Assembly (NCBI RefSeq): GCF_002237555.1
Contig: NZ_CP022540.1
Span: 3,415,001 to 3,479,000 of the forward strand
Direction of reading: 5' to 3'
Length of the DNA stretch: 64,000 bases
From: Antarctobacter heliothermus
GTDB lineage: Bacteria > Pseudomonadota > Alphaproteobacteria > Rhodobacterales > Rhodobacteraceae
The translations under genes and the position numbers were made by a program. Shown piece after piece: positions 16,459-25,078 of the stretch; positions within the stretch are counted from its first letter, which is position 1, and each line of letters starts with the position of its first letter. Under the pieces are notes generated by a model. It searched no databases and was not told the origin of the DNA. It worked only from the letters and a program-made list of their open reading frames with translations.

Positions 16459-18303
16459 TCACTGAAAGTTCGCGTGCACCGCGTTGATGGCGGCCTCGTC
16501 AAGATCGACGCCCGCGCGGGTCTGAATATCGGTCGACAAAGCGCGGAACAGATCCTGTGCCACGTCTTGCGCCGCCTGATCGCGGAACAACTGCGCCAGT
16601 TGCTTGGACTGCTCGCTCTCCATGTCGACGGCAAGGATCTCATCCAAGCGGACCACCACGGCCAGATCGTCCGCCCGCACAGCGCGCACTTCGTTCGGGG
16701 CCATGTCAAACACGGCCTCCAGCAGCGGGCGGGGCAGATCGGCACCAAAAGCGTTGCGCGTCAGCCCGTCTTCGGAACGGGCTTCGAGGCCTGCACCGTC
16801 AAAGGTCACGCCTTCGCCCAGTTCGCCGGCGAGCGCCTCGGCCCGCGCAAACAGCGCGTCTGCCGTTTGTGCGCGTCGCCAATCCGCCTGTACCCGCAAT
16901 TCGACCTCTTCATAGGGAAAGGGCTCGGGCGGCAATACTTCGTCCAGTCGCACCGCAAACACCCCGCCGTCGCCCAATTGAGCAATTGCCGGATAATCCG
17001 AGATGTCTATCGCCTCGGCCGCCTCGCGGAAGGCGGGATAACCTGCAATGTCGTCATCGTTTTCGCCGGTCCAGCCCAGCGTGCCAATCACCAGATCGGT
17101 AGATTCTGCCAGTTCGTCCAGAGTCACACCTGCCGCCAGTTCGTCGTCAAAGCTCTGCATCTGGGTGTCGATTACGCGACGGGCGCGGTCCAGCGCCAGT
17201 TCGCCACGCAGGGCGGGGACCGCGTCCTCGAAAGAGGTCAATTGCGCGGGCAGCCCAGCATTGATCCGAAACAGCGCCGGACCCAGCGTGGTAGGCGCGG
17301 GGCCAACAACCTGACCCACTTCGGCACCAAAGACCGCGTCCGCAGCCTTGCCCAAATCGCCACGAGTCACATCGCCCATATCGGTGTCCGACAGATCCAG
17401 TCCGCGGGCTTCGACCAGATCCTCGAACACGGCCTCACCGGCGTCGATCCGCGCCAGAGCGGCCTCGGCGGCAGCTTGATCGCTGAACACCAGACGCTCG
17501 ACCAGGCGCCGTTCAGGCAGGTCAAACTCTTCGATGCGCTCCTCATAGGCGGCGCGCAGGCTGTCCTCATCGACCTCAACGCTGTCCACAATCATCTCTG
17601 GGGTCAGCCAGACATAAGTCAGGCGCTTGGTTTCAGGGCGGGTGAACAGGGCGATGTTCTCGTCATAATGCGCGCGCAATTCTTCCCCGGTGGGGGCGGG
17701 CAGGACGTCCAGATCAGAACCATCTACTTCGGCCCAGCTAAAGGCGCGGCGCTCGCCAGTATAGCCTAACAGCGTATCAACATAGGTGTCGGGCAAACGC
17801 ACCCCGGCCAAAACCGCCCCCTGCAACAACGTGCTGGCGCTTTCGTCCCGCAGCTTTTCCTCAAAGGCGCGCTCATTCAAACCGGCGTTTTCCAGCGTCA
17901 ACTTATAAGCGTCACGATTAAAACTGCCGTCGACACCCTGAAATGCGCGAATATTGCGCAGATCTTCGGCCAGCCGTTCATCGCCAACGGAGATCCCCAG
18001 CACAGCTGCCTCATTCTCCAGCGCCGCAGTCACAACCATCTGGCTCAGAACCTGCTGGGTCAGGCCCAGCGCCTGCGCCTGTTGGAAACTCAACGTTTGG
18101 CCCGTCCGTTGCTGGACAGCACTAATCTCGCTCTGCAGGGCGCGGAAATAGTCAGACGTTGAAATCTCCGCCTCACCGACCTTGCCGATCGAGCGAACAG
18201 TGCCGGTAAAGCTGGTGGCGCCAAAGCCGCCCAACCCCAACAAAAGCAGACCCAGCAGGCCCCAGACGAAGTACTTTCCGATACCGGACTTTTTCGCAGC
18301 CAT
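16459..18303 (-). CDS. ppiD: PpiD-type periplasmic folding factor (SurA-N/parvulin)
   Basis: A 614-residue membrane-anchored protein: cytoplasmic MAAKKSGIGKY, one transmembrane helix (VWGLLGLLLLGLGGFGAT, residues 13-30), then a periplasmic SurA_N-like domain (DYFRALQSEISAVQQRTGQ) and a degenerate parvulin region around 250-360. Family members assist outer-membrane protein folding at the translocon exit. The gene sits between an aminotransferase gene (29 bases upstream) and trpE, an arrangement common in Rhodobacteraceae where ppiD precedes trpE. Parvulin active-site residues look poorly conserved, so it may act as a chaperone only. Confidence 0.88.
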   Translation of the reverse strand: MAAKKSGIGKYFVWGLLGLLLLGLGGFGATSFTGTVRSIGKVGEAEISTSDYFRALQSEISAVQQRTGQTLSFQQAQALGLTQQVLSQMVVTAALENEAAVLGISVGDERLAEDLRNIRAFQGVDGSFNRDAYKLTLENAGLNERAFEEKLRDESASTLLQGAVLAGVRLPDTYVDTLLGYTGERRAFSWAEVDGSDLDVLPAPTGEELRAHYDENIALFTRPETKRLTYVWLTPEMIVDSVEVDEDSLRAAYEERIEEFDLPERRLVERLVFSDQAAAEAALARIDAGEAVFEDLVEARGLDLSDTDMGDVTRGDLGKAADAVFGAEVGQVVGPAPTTLGPALFRINAGLPAQLTSFEDAVPALRGELALDRARRVIDTQMQSFDDELAAGVTLDELAESTDLVIGTLGWTGENDDDIAGYPAFREAAEAIDISDYPAIAQLGDGGVFAVRLDEVLPPEPFPYEEVELRVQADWRRAQTADALFARAEALAGELGEGVTFDGAGLEARSEDGLTRNAFGADLPRPLLEAVFDMAPNEVRAVRADDLAVVVRLDEILAVDMESEQSKQLAQLFRDQAAQDVAQDLFRALSTDIQTRAGVDLDEAAINAVHANFQ

Positions 18304-18332
18304 GCCGCCCTCCCGCGCAGTTCCGCCCCTGT

Positions 18333-19529
18333 CTATTCTGCGCCTTGCGAGGCTGCAAGGGGGCCTTCGACCTGCGCCAGCCGTCGGGCGAATTCTGCGA
18401 TGCCAGCGCGGTCGGAATTGGCAAAGGCCACCCGGAATTGGCGGTCACCGCTGGTGTCGCCCTCAGGGGTGAACATTGTGGCCGGCAGGATCAACACACC
18501 CGCGTCGCGCACCAGGCGTGGCGCAAGCTGGGCCGAGCCTTCGGCAAAAGGGTGCTCGACATAGGCAAAATAGGCGCCACAGCCCAACAAGGTCCAGCCT
18601 TTCGCCTCCAACGGGCCAAAATGCTCTTGGATAGCGGCGCGCCGATCCAGAATCTCGTCGCGCTGCTCGGACCGCCATTGCGAAAGATGCTCCAGCCCCC
18701 ATTGCGCCGCGCGCTGTCCCAAAGATGGTGCGCAGATCGCCACCGTGTCCTGAAACTTCTCGATTTGATGCAATAGAGGGGCCGCGCCGATGATGGCCCC
18801 GACGCGGTGCCCGGTCAGCCGGTAGACCTTGGAGAAACTATAAAGCTGGATCAGTGTGTCGTCCCAGTTGTCGCGCGTCAGCAATCCGTGCGGCGCGCCG
18901 CTACGCGAGTCGAAATCACGGTAGGTTTCATCCACGATCAACCGGATACCAGCGTCCTGACACAGGTCAAAGAAACCTTCCACCACCTCAGCCGGATACT
19001 CCACCCCGCAGGGATTGTTCGGCGTCACCATGGCAATCGCCCGCGTGCGCGGCGTGATCAGGGCGCGCGCAGCCAGCGGATCGGGCAACAAATCCGGCCC
19101 GCACGGCAACGGAACCGCCCTTACACCGCTCATGTCCAGCCACATCTTGTGATTGAAGTACCACGGCACCGGCAGGATCACTTCGTCACCCTCATTGCAG
19201 GTGGCCGCTATCACTGCGGCAAAAGCCTGATTGCACCCCGCTGTAATGGCCACCTGCGCCGGATCTACCGTGCCGCCATAGTGGCCTGACCACTCGACGG
19301 CCAGCGCCGCGCGCAAACCCGGCAAACCCAGAACGGGACCATAGGAATGGCTGGACGCTTCCTCCATCATCTGCGCCATGGCGGCGCGCATCGCAGGCGG
19401 TGGCGGATCGGCGGGGGCTGCCTGACTGAGGTTGATCAGCGGCCGATCAGCGGGAAACGTGACCCCTTGCAACCAGCGTTGTGCCTCCGGGATAGGCGGA
19501 AAGAAGGTGGCTTCAGTGCGCGAGACCAT
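18333..19529 (-). CDS. Class I/II PLP-dependent aminotransferase
   Basis: A 398-residue fold-type I aminotransferase. The PLP contacts are visible: TAGCNQAFAAVI near residue 95, PVPWYFNHKMWLDM, TPNNPCGVEY near residue 168, IVDETYRDF with the ring-binding Asp near residue 198, and SFSKVYRLTGHRVG with the Schiff-base Lys near residue 232. Substrate specificity cannot be read from the sequence; an aspartate- or aromatic-type aminotransferase is likely. It heads the leftward unit aminotransferase-ppiD-trpE. Annotators may label it as an aspartate aminotransferase. Confidence 0.88.
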   Translation of the reverse strand: MVSRTEATFFPPIPEAQRWLQGVTFPADRPLINLSQAAPADPPPPAMRAAMAQMMEEASSHSYGPVLGLPGLRAALAVEWSGHYGGTVDPAQVAITAGCNQAFAAVIAATCNEGDEVILPVPWYFNHKMWLDMSGVRAVPLPCGPDLLPDPLAARALITPRTRAIAMVTPNNPCGVEYPAEVVEGFFDLCQDAGIRLIVDETYRDFDSRSGAPHGLLTRDNWDDTLIQLYSFSKVYRLTGHRVGAIIGAAPLLHQIEKFQDTVAICAPSLGQRAAQWGLEHLSQWRSEQRDEILDRRAAIQEHFGPLEAKGWTLLGCGAYFAYVEHPFAEGSAQLAPRLVRDAGVLILPATMFTPEGDTSGDRQFRVAFANSDRAGIAEFARRLAQVEGPLAASQGAE

Positions 19530-19581
19530 TGTCGTGAACTCCGTCTGGCGATTTCTTCTGTCCGGAAATATCCCGGGAGCG

Positions 19582-19624
19582 CGAGGGCAGAGCCCTCGTC
19601 TGGGGGTTTGGGGGCAACGCCCCC
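19582..19624. repeat. Pair of adjacent GC-rich hairpins
   Basis: CGAGGGC/GCCCTCG (19582-19598) and GGGGGC/GCCCCC (19610-19624) stand side by side between gpt and the aminotransferase gene. They probably terminate gpt. Their form (CGAGGGCAGAGCCCTCG plus GGGGGCAACGCCCCC) is also that of repeat elements scattered through Rhodobacteraceae genomes. Confidence 0.5.
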
Positions 19625-19676
19625 GAGAGTAAGAGTGCGCCGTCAGGCGCGCCTGAAGATCGCGGGGATCACGCCC

Positions 19677-20180
19677 TCAGTCGTCGCCGCGATAGGGTTT
19701 GACGTATTGCAACGCCATATCCCACGGGAAAAAGATCCAGGTATCCTGGCTCACTTCGGTGATGAAGGTGTCCACCTGCGGGCGGCCTTGGGGCTTGGCA
19801 TAGACTGTCGCCACATGCGCGTTGGGCATATGTGCGCGCACCACCTCCAGCGTGCGGCCGGTGTCGACCAGATCGTCCACCACAAGTACTCCGGTGCCGT
19901 CGCCGACATATTCCATGTTCGGCGACTTGATCACCTTGGGCGCGCTCTGGGCCTGATGGTTGTAGCTTTTGACGCTGATCGTATCGACGATTCGGATGTC
20001 CAGTTCGCGCGCGACAATCATCGCGGGTGCCATGCCGCCGCGGGTGATCGCCACGACGGCCCGCCAAGCGCCGTCATCGGGACCGCGTCCCTGTAGGCGC
20101 CACGCCAGGGCGCGCGCGTCCCGATGCAACTGGTCCCAACTGACGTGAAAGCCTTTTTCGTGCGGCAGGCGGTCGGTCAT
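19677..20180 (-). CDS. gpt: Xanthine/guanine phosphoribosyltransferase
   Basis: A 167-residue purine-salvage enzyme that converts guanine or xanthine plus PRPP to the nucleotide. It carries the PRPP-binding motif [13 protein letters not shown] near residue 98, an N-terminal [19 protein letters not shown] and the base-binding end [16 protein letters not shown]. Length fits E. coli Gpt (152) with a short N-terminal extension. A GAGGAGA ribosome binding site precedes the ATG and overlaps the end of a small upstream open frame. Confidence 0.92.
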   Translation of the reverse strand: MTDRLPHEKGFHVSWDQLHRDARALAWRLQGRGPDDGAWRAVVAITRGGMAPAMIVARELDIRIVDTISVKSYNHQAQSAPKVIKSPNMEYVGDGTGVLVVDDLVDTGRTLEVVRAHMPNAHVATVYAKPQGRPQVDTFITEVSQDTWIFFPWDMALQYVKPYRGDD

Positions 20181-20190
20181 CCCTGTCTCC

Positions 20191-20322
20191 TCAACTCAGC
20201 CCATTGATATTCGGGTAGCGGCGTCCGGGTCGCAGAACGCCCGCGCCGTGATGCTTGTACGTCACAAACAGCAGCGGCAGTGGCGTGCCATCGTTGAACG
20301 TGACAAGGGCGGGCCAGTCCAC
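20191..20322 (-). CDS. Candidate 43-residue protein between fabI and gpt
   Basis: On the minus strand a GTG-started frame encodes a 43-residue peptide beginning [16 protein letters not shown] and ending [13 protein letters not shown]. It starts 11 bases after the fabI stop and ends 11 bases before gpt, filling the gap exactly. About three quarters of its codons end in G or C, like real genes here. I do not recognise the family. It has one hydrophobic strand (LPLLFVTY) and a basic C-terminal half. It is either a real small protein translated with fabI-gpt or a chance frame. Confidence 0.4.
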   Translation of the reverse strand: MDWPALVTFNDGTPLPLLFVTYKHHGAGVLRPGRRYPNINGLS

Positions 20323-20332
20323 GCACGGGGCC

Positions 20333-21139
20333 TCAGCCCTTGGACATGTCGGGCGCGTCCACCGCCTTCATGCCGACAACGTGATATCCTGCGTCCACAT
20401 GGTGCGTCTCGCCGGTGACGCCGCTGCCCAGTTCGGACAACAGGTACAGCGCCGATTTTCCCACATCCTGAATGGTCACATTGCGACGCAAGGGCGAGTT
20501 GTACTCATTCCACTTCATGATGTAGCGGAAATCGCCGATGCCGCTGGCGGCCAGCGTCTTGATCGGGCCGGCGCTGATCGCGTTGACGCGGATGCCGTCC
20601 TTGCCCAGATCCTCTGCCAGATAGCGCACCGATGCCTCCAGCGCTGCCTTGGCCACGCCCATGACATTATAATGCGGCATGATGCGTTCCGCGCCGTAGT
20701 AGGTCAGCGTCACGGCACTGCCGCCGTTTTTCATCATCTTTTCGGCGCGCTGCATCACGCTGGTAAAGCTGTAGACGGAAATATCCATCGTCATGGCAAA
20801 GTTGGATTTCGACGTGTCCACATAGCGGCCGCGCAGTTCGTTCTTGTCGGAAAACCCGATGGCATGAACAACAAAATCCAGAGTGTCCCAACGCTCTTTC
20901 AGTCCGGCAAACAGCGAGTCAATCGACGCCTCGTCACCCACATCGCAGGGCAGCACGAAATCTGATCCCAATTGCCCGGCCAGCGGATCGACGCGCTTTT
21001 TCAGCGCCTCGCCCTGATAGGAAAACGCCAGATCCGCTCCAGCGTCAGCGCAGGCCTTGGCGATGCCCCAGGCGATTGATTTATCATTGGCCAATCCCAT
21101 GATCAGGCCGCGTTTTCCCGCCATCAACTGGTTTGACAT
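20333..21139 (-). CDS. fabI: Enoyl-[acyl-carrier-protein] reductase (NADH)
   Basis: A 268-residue FabI of the short-chain dehydrogenase superfamily, catalysing the last step of each fatty-acid elongation cycle. Motifs: [15 protein letters not shown] (cofactor loop), [39 protein letters not shown] with the catalytic Tyr and Lys, and [18 protein letters not shown] single FabI of this type is the usual triclosan target. An upstream in-frame ATG would add 98 unrelated residues, so I use the [15 protein letters not shown] start. It is divergent from pdxH with a 145-bp shared promoter region. Confidence 0.96.
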   Translation of the reverse strand: MSNQLMAGKRGLIMGLANDKSIAWGIAKACADAGADLAFSYQGEALKKRVDPLAGQLGSDFVLPCDVGDEASIDSLFAGLKERWDTLDFVVHAIGFSDKNELRGRYVDTSKSNFAMTMDISVYSFTSVMQRAEKMMKNGGSAVTLTYYGAERIMPHYNVMGVAKAALEASVRYLAEDLGKDGIRVNAISAGPIKTLAASGIGDFRYIMKWNEYNSPLRRNVTIQDVGKSALYLLSELGSGVTGETHHVDAGYHVVGMKAVDAPDMSKG

Positions 21140-21284
21140 TGTCGCCCTTTCCGCCAGATCATTGATGCAGCGACCTTTAGGGTATCGCTTGGCGACCATC
21201 AAGCCTGCCGTTAGCGCAATTCCTGCCTTGCATCCCGGGCGACACAGGCGGCAAGTCGCGGCAATGGACAGAAGGATATACAAG

Positions 21285-21890
21285 ATGAGCGACCGTAGCG
21301 GGATCTTTGCCGGGGACGATCCGTTTGTCATTGCCCGAAACTGGCTGGCCGAGGCTGAAGAGTGTGAGGCCAACGATCCCAACGCCATCGCCCTGTCGAC
21401 GGTCGATGCCGACGGATTGCCAAACGCGCGCATGGTCTTGTTGAAAGAGATCGAGGATGCGGCCTTTGTCTTTTACACCAACTACGACAGCCGCAAGGCG
21501 CAGGAAATCGATCAGGCGGGCAAGGCGGCCTTTGTGATGCATTGGAAATCGCTGCGTCGGCAGATCCGCGTGCGCGGGTTGGTCGAAAAAGAGGACGGCC
21601 CGCAGGCCGACGCCTATTATACGTCACGGTCTCTCAAGAGTCGGTTGGGAGCCTGGGCCAGTCAGCAGAGCCAGCCGCTATCCAGTCGCGCGGCGTTGAT
21701 GGCAGAGGTCGCTCGGATCACCGCGCGCCACGGCACAAATCCGGTCCGCCCGCCGTTCTGGGGTGGATATCGGATCATTCCGCTGGAGATTGAATTCTGG
21801 GCGGACGGTGCATTTCGTCTGCATGACAGGTTCCGCTGGTCTCGAAAGGATATAACAGACACTTGGGATGTCGCCCGGCTAAACCCTTGA
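21285..21890 (+). CDS. pdxH: Pyridoxamine 5'-phosphate oxidase
   Basis: A 201-residue FMN enzyme that makes pyridoxal 5'-phosphate from pyridoxine or pyridoxamine phosphate. Family blocks: [85 protein letters not shown] and the C-terminal LHDRFRW. The start is [10 protein letters not shown], preceded by GAAGGAT. No other vitamin B6 gene is adjacent. Confidence 0.96.
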   Translation: MSDRSGIFAGDDPFVIARNWLAEAEECEANDPNAIALSTVDADGLPNARMVLLKEIEDAAFVFYTNYDSRKAQEIDQAGKAAFVMHWKSLRRQIRVRGLVEKEDGPQADAYYTSRSLKSRLGAWASQQSQPLSSRAALMAEVARITARHGTNPVRPPFWGGYRIIPLEIEFWADGAFRLHDRFRWSRKDITDTWDVARLNP

Positions 21891-22029
21891 AGACGTTGAA
21901 ATGATGTACATTTTCCCCCATGGAATGAAGTATCTCAATTTCTCTGAATGCCGTCTCTGACACAAAAATACCAATGACCTGTCTTGCGTTGAAGGCCGGC
22001 TTTGTTCCAAGACTCGGGCTGGGGACAAG

Positions 22030-22578
22030 TTGGTACAGTTGGAAACGGCGTTGACACATGAGGAAATAGACCAGACCGCTGTTGCGGGACGGGTGAAATG
22101 GTTCGATCCGGTCAAGGGTTTTGGCTTTGTCGTGTCGGACGATGGGGGACCGGATATTCTGCTCCATGCGAATGTCCTTAGGAATTTCGGGCAAAGTTCG
22201 GTGGCGGACGGTGCCGCCATAGAAATCACAGTCCAACGCACCGACCGGGGTGTTCAGGCAACGCAGGTTCTAAAGGTTGAACCACCCGATCTTCCGGAAA
22301 ACGCGCCCTTGGCGGATTTCGAACAGATTGACCCCGAAGTGATGGCACAAGCGGTGCTGGAACCGGCGCGGGTCAAATGGTTCGACAAGGCAAAGGGTTT
22401 CGGGTTTGCAAATGTGTTCGGAAAACCCGAAGATGTGTTCATTCATATCGAGGTCCTGCGCCGCTCGGGCCTCGCGGATTTGCAACCGGGCGAGGCCCTT
22501 GCCATCCGCGTCGTTGAGGGCAAGCGGGGACACATGGCGATGGAAGTGACTGCATGGGAAAGCGCCTTGTCGCGTTGA
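22030..22578 (+). CDS. Double cold-shock-domain protein
   Basis: A 182-residue protein with two cold-shock domains. The first (GRVKWFDPVKGFGFVV, residues 20-35) continues into DILLHANVL, and the second (ARVKWFDKAKGFGFANV near residue 113) into DVFIHIEVLRR. RNP1 (KGFGFV/A) and RNP2-like (VFIHI) motifs bind single-stranded RNA or DNA. Duplicated-domain Csps of this size are typical of alphaproteobacteria. The assigned start is TTG at MVQLETALTHEE; ribosome binding is weak (GGGGAC), so the exact start is uncertain. The 3' end overlaps the DUF192 gene by 25 bases. Confidence 0.85.
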   Translation: MVQLETALTHEEIDQTAVAGRVKWFDPVKGFGFVVSDDGGPDILLHANVLRNFGQSSVADGAAIEITVQRTDRGVQATQVLKVEPPDLPENAPLADFEQIDPEVMAQAVLEPARVKWFDKAKGFGFANVFGKPEDVFIHIEVLRRSGLADLQPGEALAIRVVEGKRGHMAMEVTAWESALSR

Positions 22579-23363
22579 GTTTGATGGCCGCGCTGGTGGC
22601 GTGGCCGGTGTTGGGGCAGGGCGATGGCTCTGTCATTCTGGAACAGGAAGCCGCGCCGCCGCCGATGCCATCGGCGCCGGCGGCAGAGCCTGCCGATCCG
22701 CTGGATTCAGCAGATCCGGCAAAGCCGCTTGATCCGGTGGCCGAGACCCCGGATGCCGACGCACCAGAGGACGGTGAGCCGGTGGCACGGGGTCCAAGCG
22801 ACCCCGAACCTCCTGCCGAAGAGGTGCCCACCGATCCGCCGGTCGCAACTGCGCCGGCTGAGGTGCCGCCGGCTTTGGAACCGATTCTGCCTATCGGGGA
22901 TGAGCCGATCGCCGATGCAGGTGTTGATCCTGCCGCCAAACCCGATCCTGACAGCCGAATCGGCGCGTGTCGCAATGACACTTTGTATCTTCGCGGTGAT
23001 TTCGGCAAAGCCCGCTTTTCCGTCGATGTGGCCAAGACGGCCGAAGACCGCGCGCAGGGGCTGATGAACGTCGATTTCATGCCCACCAGCAAGGGTATGC
23101 TTTTTGTCTACCCAGCACCGCAACCGGTCGCATTTTGGATGAAAAACACGCTGATCCCGCTCGACATGATCTTTGCCGACAGCCACGGCGTGGTGGTCAA
23201 GGTCCATCACAGCGCCACACCGGGTGATCTGACATCCATCCCCGGCGGCGATCAGGTGCAGTTTGTGCTGGAGATCAATGGCGGTCTGGCCAAGATGTTG
23301 CGCATCGAAGAGGGGGCGCAAATCCGGCACCCGACAGTGCGTCGTGCGGCTTGGCCCTGCTGA
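22554..23363 (+). CDS. DUF192 protein with a long Pro/Ala/Asp-rich linker
   Basis: A 269-residue exported protein. The signal peptide MGKRLVALSLMAALVAWPVLG is followed by a low-complexity region (residues 30-140) rich in Pro, Ala, Asp and Glu. The DUF192 domain begins near RFSVDVAKTAEDRAQGLMNV and includes MLFVYPAPQPVAFWMKNTLI, PLDMIFAD and QVQFVLEINGG. Function of DUF192 is unknown. The linker is unusually long; relatives are usually 150-170 residues. It starts inside the 3' end of the cold-shock gene, so expression is probably coupled. Confidence 0.85.
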   Translation: MGKRLVALSLMAALVAWPVLGQGDGSVILEQEAAPPPMPSAPAAEPADPLDSADPAKPLDPVAETPDADAPEDGEPVARGPSDPEPPAEEVPTDPPVATAPAEVPPALEPILPIGDEPIADAGVDPAAKPDPDSRIGACRNDTLYLRGDFGKARFSVDVAKTAEDRAQGLMNVDFMPTSKGMLFVYPAPQPVAFWMKNTLIPLDMIFADSHGVVVKVHHSATPGDLTSIPGGDQVQFVLEINGGLAKMLRIEEGAQIRHPTVRRAAWPC

Positions 23364-23417
23364 GGTGCAAATTGGGCTTTTCAATCTGCTTTTGTGCGGA
23401 TAAACCGCACAAATCGT

Positions 23418-23494
23418 CGGGGCGTGGCGCAGCTTGGTAGCGCGTCTGTTTTGGGTACAGAAGGTCGTGAGTTCGAATCTCGCCGCCCCGACCA
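23418..23494 (+). tRNA. tRNA-Pro (TGG anticodon)
   Basis: A 77-nt cloverleaf with encoded CCA. The acceptor CGGGGCG pairs with CGCCCCG, the D arm contains GCGCAGCTTGGTAGCGC, the anticodon stem-loop is TCTGT-TTTGGGT-ACAGA (anticodon TGG) and the T arm is GAGTTCGAATCTC. C1-G72 and the loop TTTGGGT are proline-tRNA features. It follows the DUF192 gene by 54 bases and may have its own promoter. Confidence 0.95.
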
Positions 23495-23526
23495 CTTTCT
23501 TGCAGACCGGTTCAGGCCCAAGCGGG

Positions 23527-23542
23527 TGTCCACGCGTGGACA
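23527..23542. repeat. 16-bp perfect palindrome, copy 2 of 2
   Basis: TGTCCACGCGTGGACA, identical to 1271-1286, lies 32 bases downstream of tRNA-Pro. In both places it follows the 3' end of a transcription unit; see the matching finding. Confidence 0.6.
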
Positions 23543-23826
23543 GCTTGGTGTGTCAATGAAATCAACGGCTTGCAGAGACGATTTCACACTCTATTAACAA
23601 ATGACCACAACCCTGAAGCCTTTTGCCCGGTCGCAAAATACGGCGTCGCAAGCTGGTTGACGGGCCAAACGGCGTTTGGATTTGCCTTTGGCCCCACCCC
23701 GTCAGCGCCGGTGAAACCATTTTTATGAGAATCTGAAACTTCCGAAACTTCCTTGCGTGGCTATGGGTACGAGAAACGCGACAGGCTGATTCTTTCTAGA
23801 CCGCTGATCTGGGCGCGCTCAACTGA
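23543..23826. other. Intergenic DNA after tRNA-Pro
   Basis: No gene or strong hairpin is visible here. The sequence is more A+T-rich than the neighbouring genes and leads into the calcium-binding-protein remnant. Confidence 0.5.
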
Positions 23827-24473
23827 TCGGGCGGCGAAGGTGCCGCAATCCTTACGATTGTCACCGACAAAGATGGGTCATCCTATCTGAACGTCGCGAG
23901 TTCGGCCACCAGACTGACGCCGTCGCAACCCCATGCCCAGCACATTCGCAGGCTGTTCGATGGCGAAGGTGCGCCGATCCATTCCGTTGCGCCGACGACG
24001 CCAACAAAGAGGGTATGGGCGAGGTTTTGGAGGGCGAGGGCCAGTATGGCGACGTTCTGCTGCCTTTGTCCTCGGGCGGGATGATGCCAATGGCGGACGC
24101 TAACGGAAACGTCTTTTTCGTCCAGAGTTACGACCTTGGCGATGACAGAAATTCCGTCAGCCCTGTCACCATGACCGACTACACGCCCGCCGATATCATG
24201 CCGCGGTCCCTGAGTGAGATCGTTCTGCAGGGGGTCGAGATCCCGGACGGGATCGGCATGGACACGATTCACGGCGGCAGCAGCCCCACTGTGACCGATC
24301 TGGAATCCTGGGACATGCTGGATTTCACTGCCTTCGGGTATGCGGTTGCCGATGCGGCCATCGCCCAGATGATGCAACAAGGCGACGACGTGGTCTTTGC
24401 CGATCAGGATGTCATCGTGACGTTGAAAGACACGCAACTGACGCAAGTGTCGGGTGACATAGTGCTGGTCTGA
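23827..24473 (+). pseudogene. Remnant of an exported calcium-binding-repeat type protein
   Basis: A first frame (VTDKDGSSYLNVASSATRL, from about 23860) passes by a frameshift near 24000 into a second, which ends at 24473 as DMLDFTAFGYAV...DDVVFADQDVIVTL...VSGDIVLV. The ending matches the C-termini of large Rhodobacteraceae hemolysin-type secreted proteins (LDF-A-FG ... DVVFADQ...). The middle (SGGMMPMADANGNVFFVQ) is not assigned. No signal or glycine-rich nonapeptide repeats remain, and no type I secretion genes are nearby. I read it as the 3' fragment of a lost gene; a stand-alone 152-residue protein from 24015 is possible. Confidence 0.4.
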
Positions 24474-24704
24474 CCTAGGCTGGCCTTTGCTGACTGTCCT
24501 GATCGCCCGGACCGCTTGGTCCAGGCAGTTCCGCGTTGGCAGGCACTAAGGGTAGGGAGGCGAAAAGAGAATCGTTTCCCACCAGATGTGGTGTCGCGCC
24601 CAGCGGAACGACCGAATTGCAGGGTTGAACGTGGTCCGAGTGCAACATTCCAAACGGTGCACAAGATTAACAAAAATTAATCATCAGCGCGACGATACCT
24701 CAAG

Positions 24705-24713
24705 TTATCCACA
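24705..24713 (+). promoter_or_regulatory. DnaA-box sequence TTATCCACA
   Basis: An exact match to the strong 9-mer DnaA box, in the nrdJ upstream region. DnaA controls ribonucleotide reductase genes in E. coli, so a regulatory role is plausible. A single 9-mer can occur by chance in a window this long. Confidence 0.3.
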
Positions 24714-24922
24714 AGGAGCTGTGCGTAAATCCCCGTCTATTCTTGTATTTCCATGACTTGCGGGGACGTCCAATTTATTAACACCTGTGGCCTGAATCAG
24801 GCCCGTCTACCGCCCCTAGTGGCCTGCCGCCCGGTCAACACCAAATATATGTAGATAACGTGAAAAACCCGTTGACGACTCGGGCCTCCAAACGGCATCT
24901 TGTGCAGGCCGGTTGGGACACC

Positions 24923-24936
24923 CACTAGATATAGTG
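24923..24936. promoter_or_regulatory. NrdR-box-like operator
   Basis: CACTAGATATAGTG reads CACTATATCTAGTG on the other strand, matching the core of the NrdR consensus (ACACTATATMTAGTGT). NrdR represses ribonucleotide reductase genes when dATP is high, and this site lies 143 bp before the nrdJ start. NrdR usually binds two boxes; the second is not clear. Confidence 0.6.
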
Positions 24937-25078
24937 GTCACCGGCAAGAGACGGACAAGCACAGCAGACACTCTACAGGGGCTTAGGCCCTAATCCGCGT
25001 GGCAACCGCGGCAGAGGTGCTTCTTTCTCTTGCCAACCCACCGGCACGAAAAAACGGGACAACTCTGGGGCAGTAACG

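Larger units (their letters stand above)
24474..25078. other. Long leader/promoter region of nrdJ
   Basis: About 600 gene-free, A+T-richer bases before nrdJ. It contains a TTATCCACA DnaA-box sequence (24705-24713) and an NrdR-box-like palindrome (24923-24936). A looser candidate at 24838-24853 (ACACCAAATATATGTA) could be a second NrdR half of the operator. I looked for a cobalamin riboswitch because NrdJ needs B12, and did not see the conserved B12 box. Confidence 0.5.

Noticed and set aside
23883..24446. Long minus-strand open frame opposite the calcium-binding remnant
   Set aside because: It is the shadow of the plus-strand frame whose ending matches a known family; no motif appears on the minus strand.
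24474..25078. Possible cobalamin riboswitch before nrdJ
   Set aside because: The conserved B12 box and its partner stem were not found; only NrdR- and DnaA-like sites are visible.
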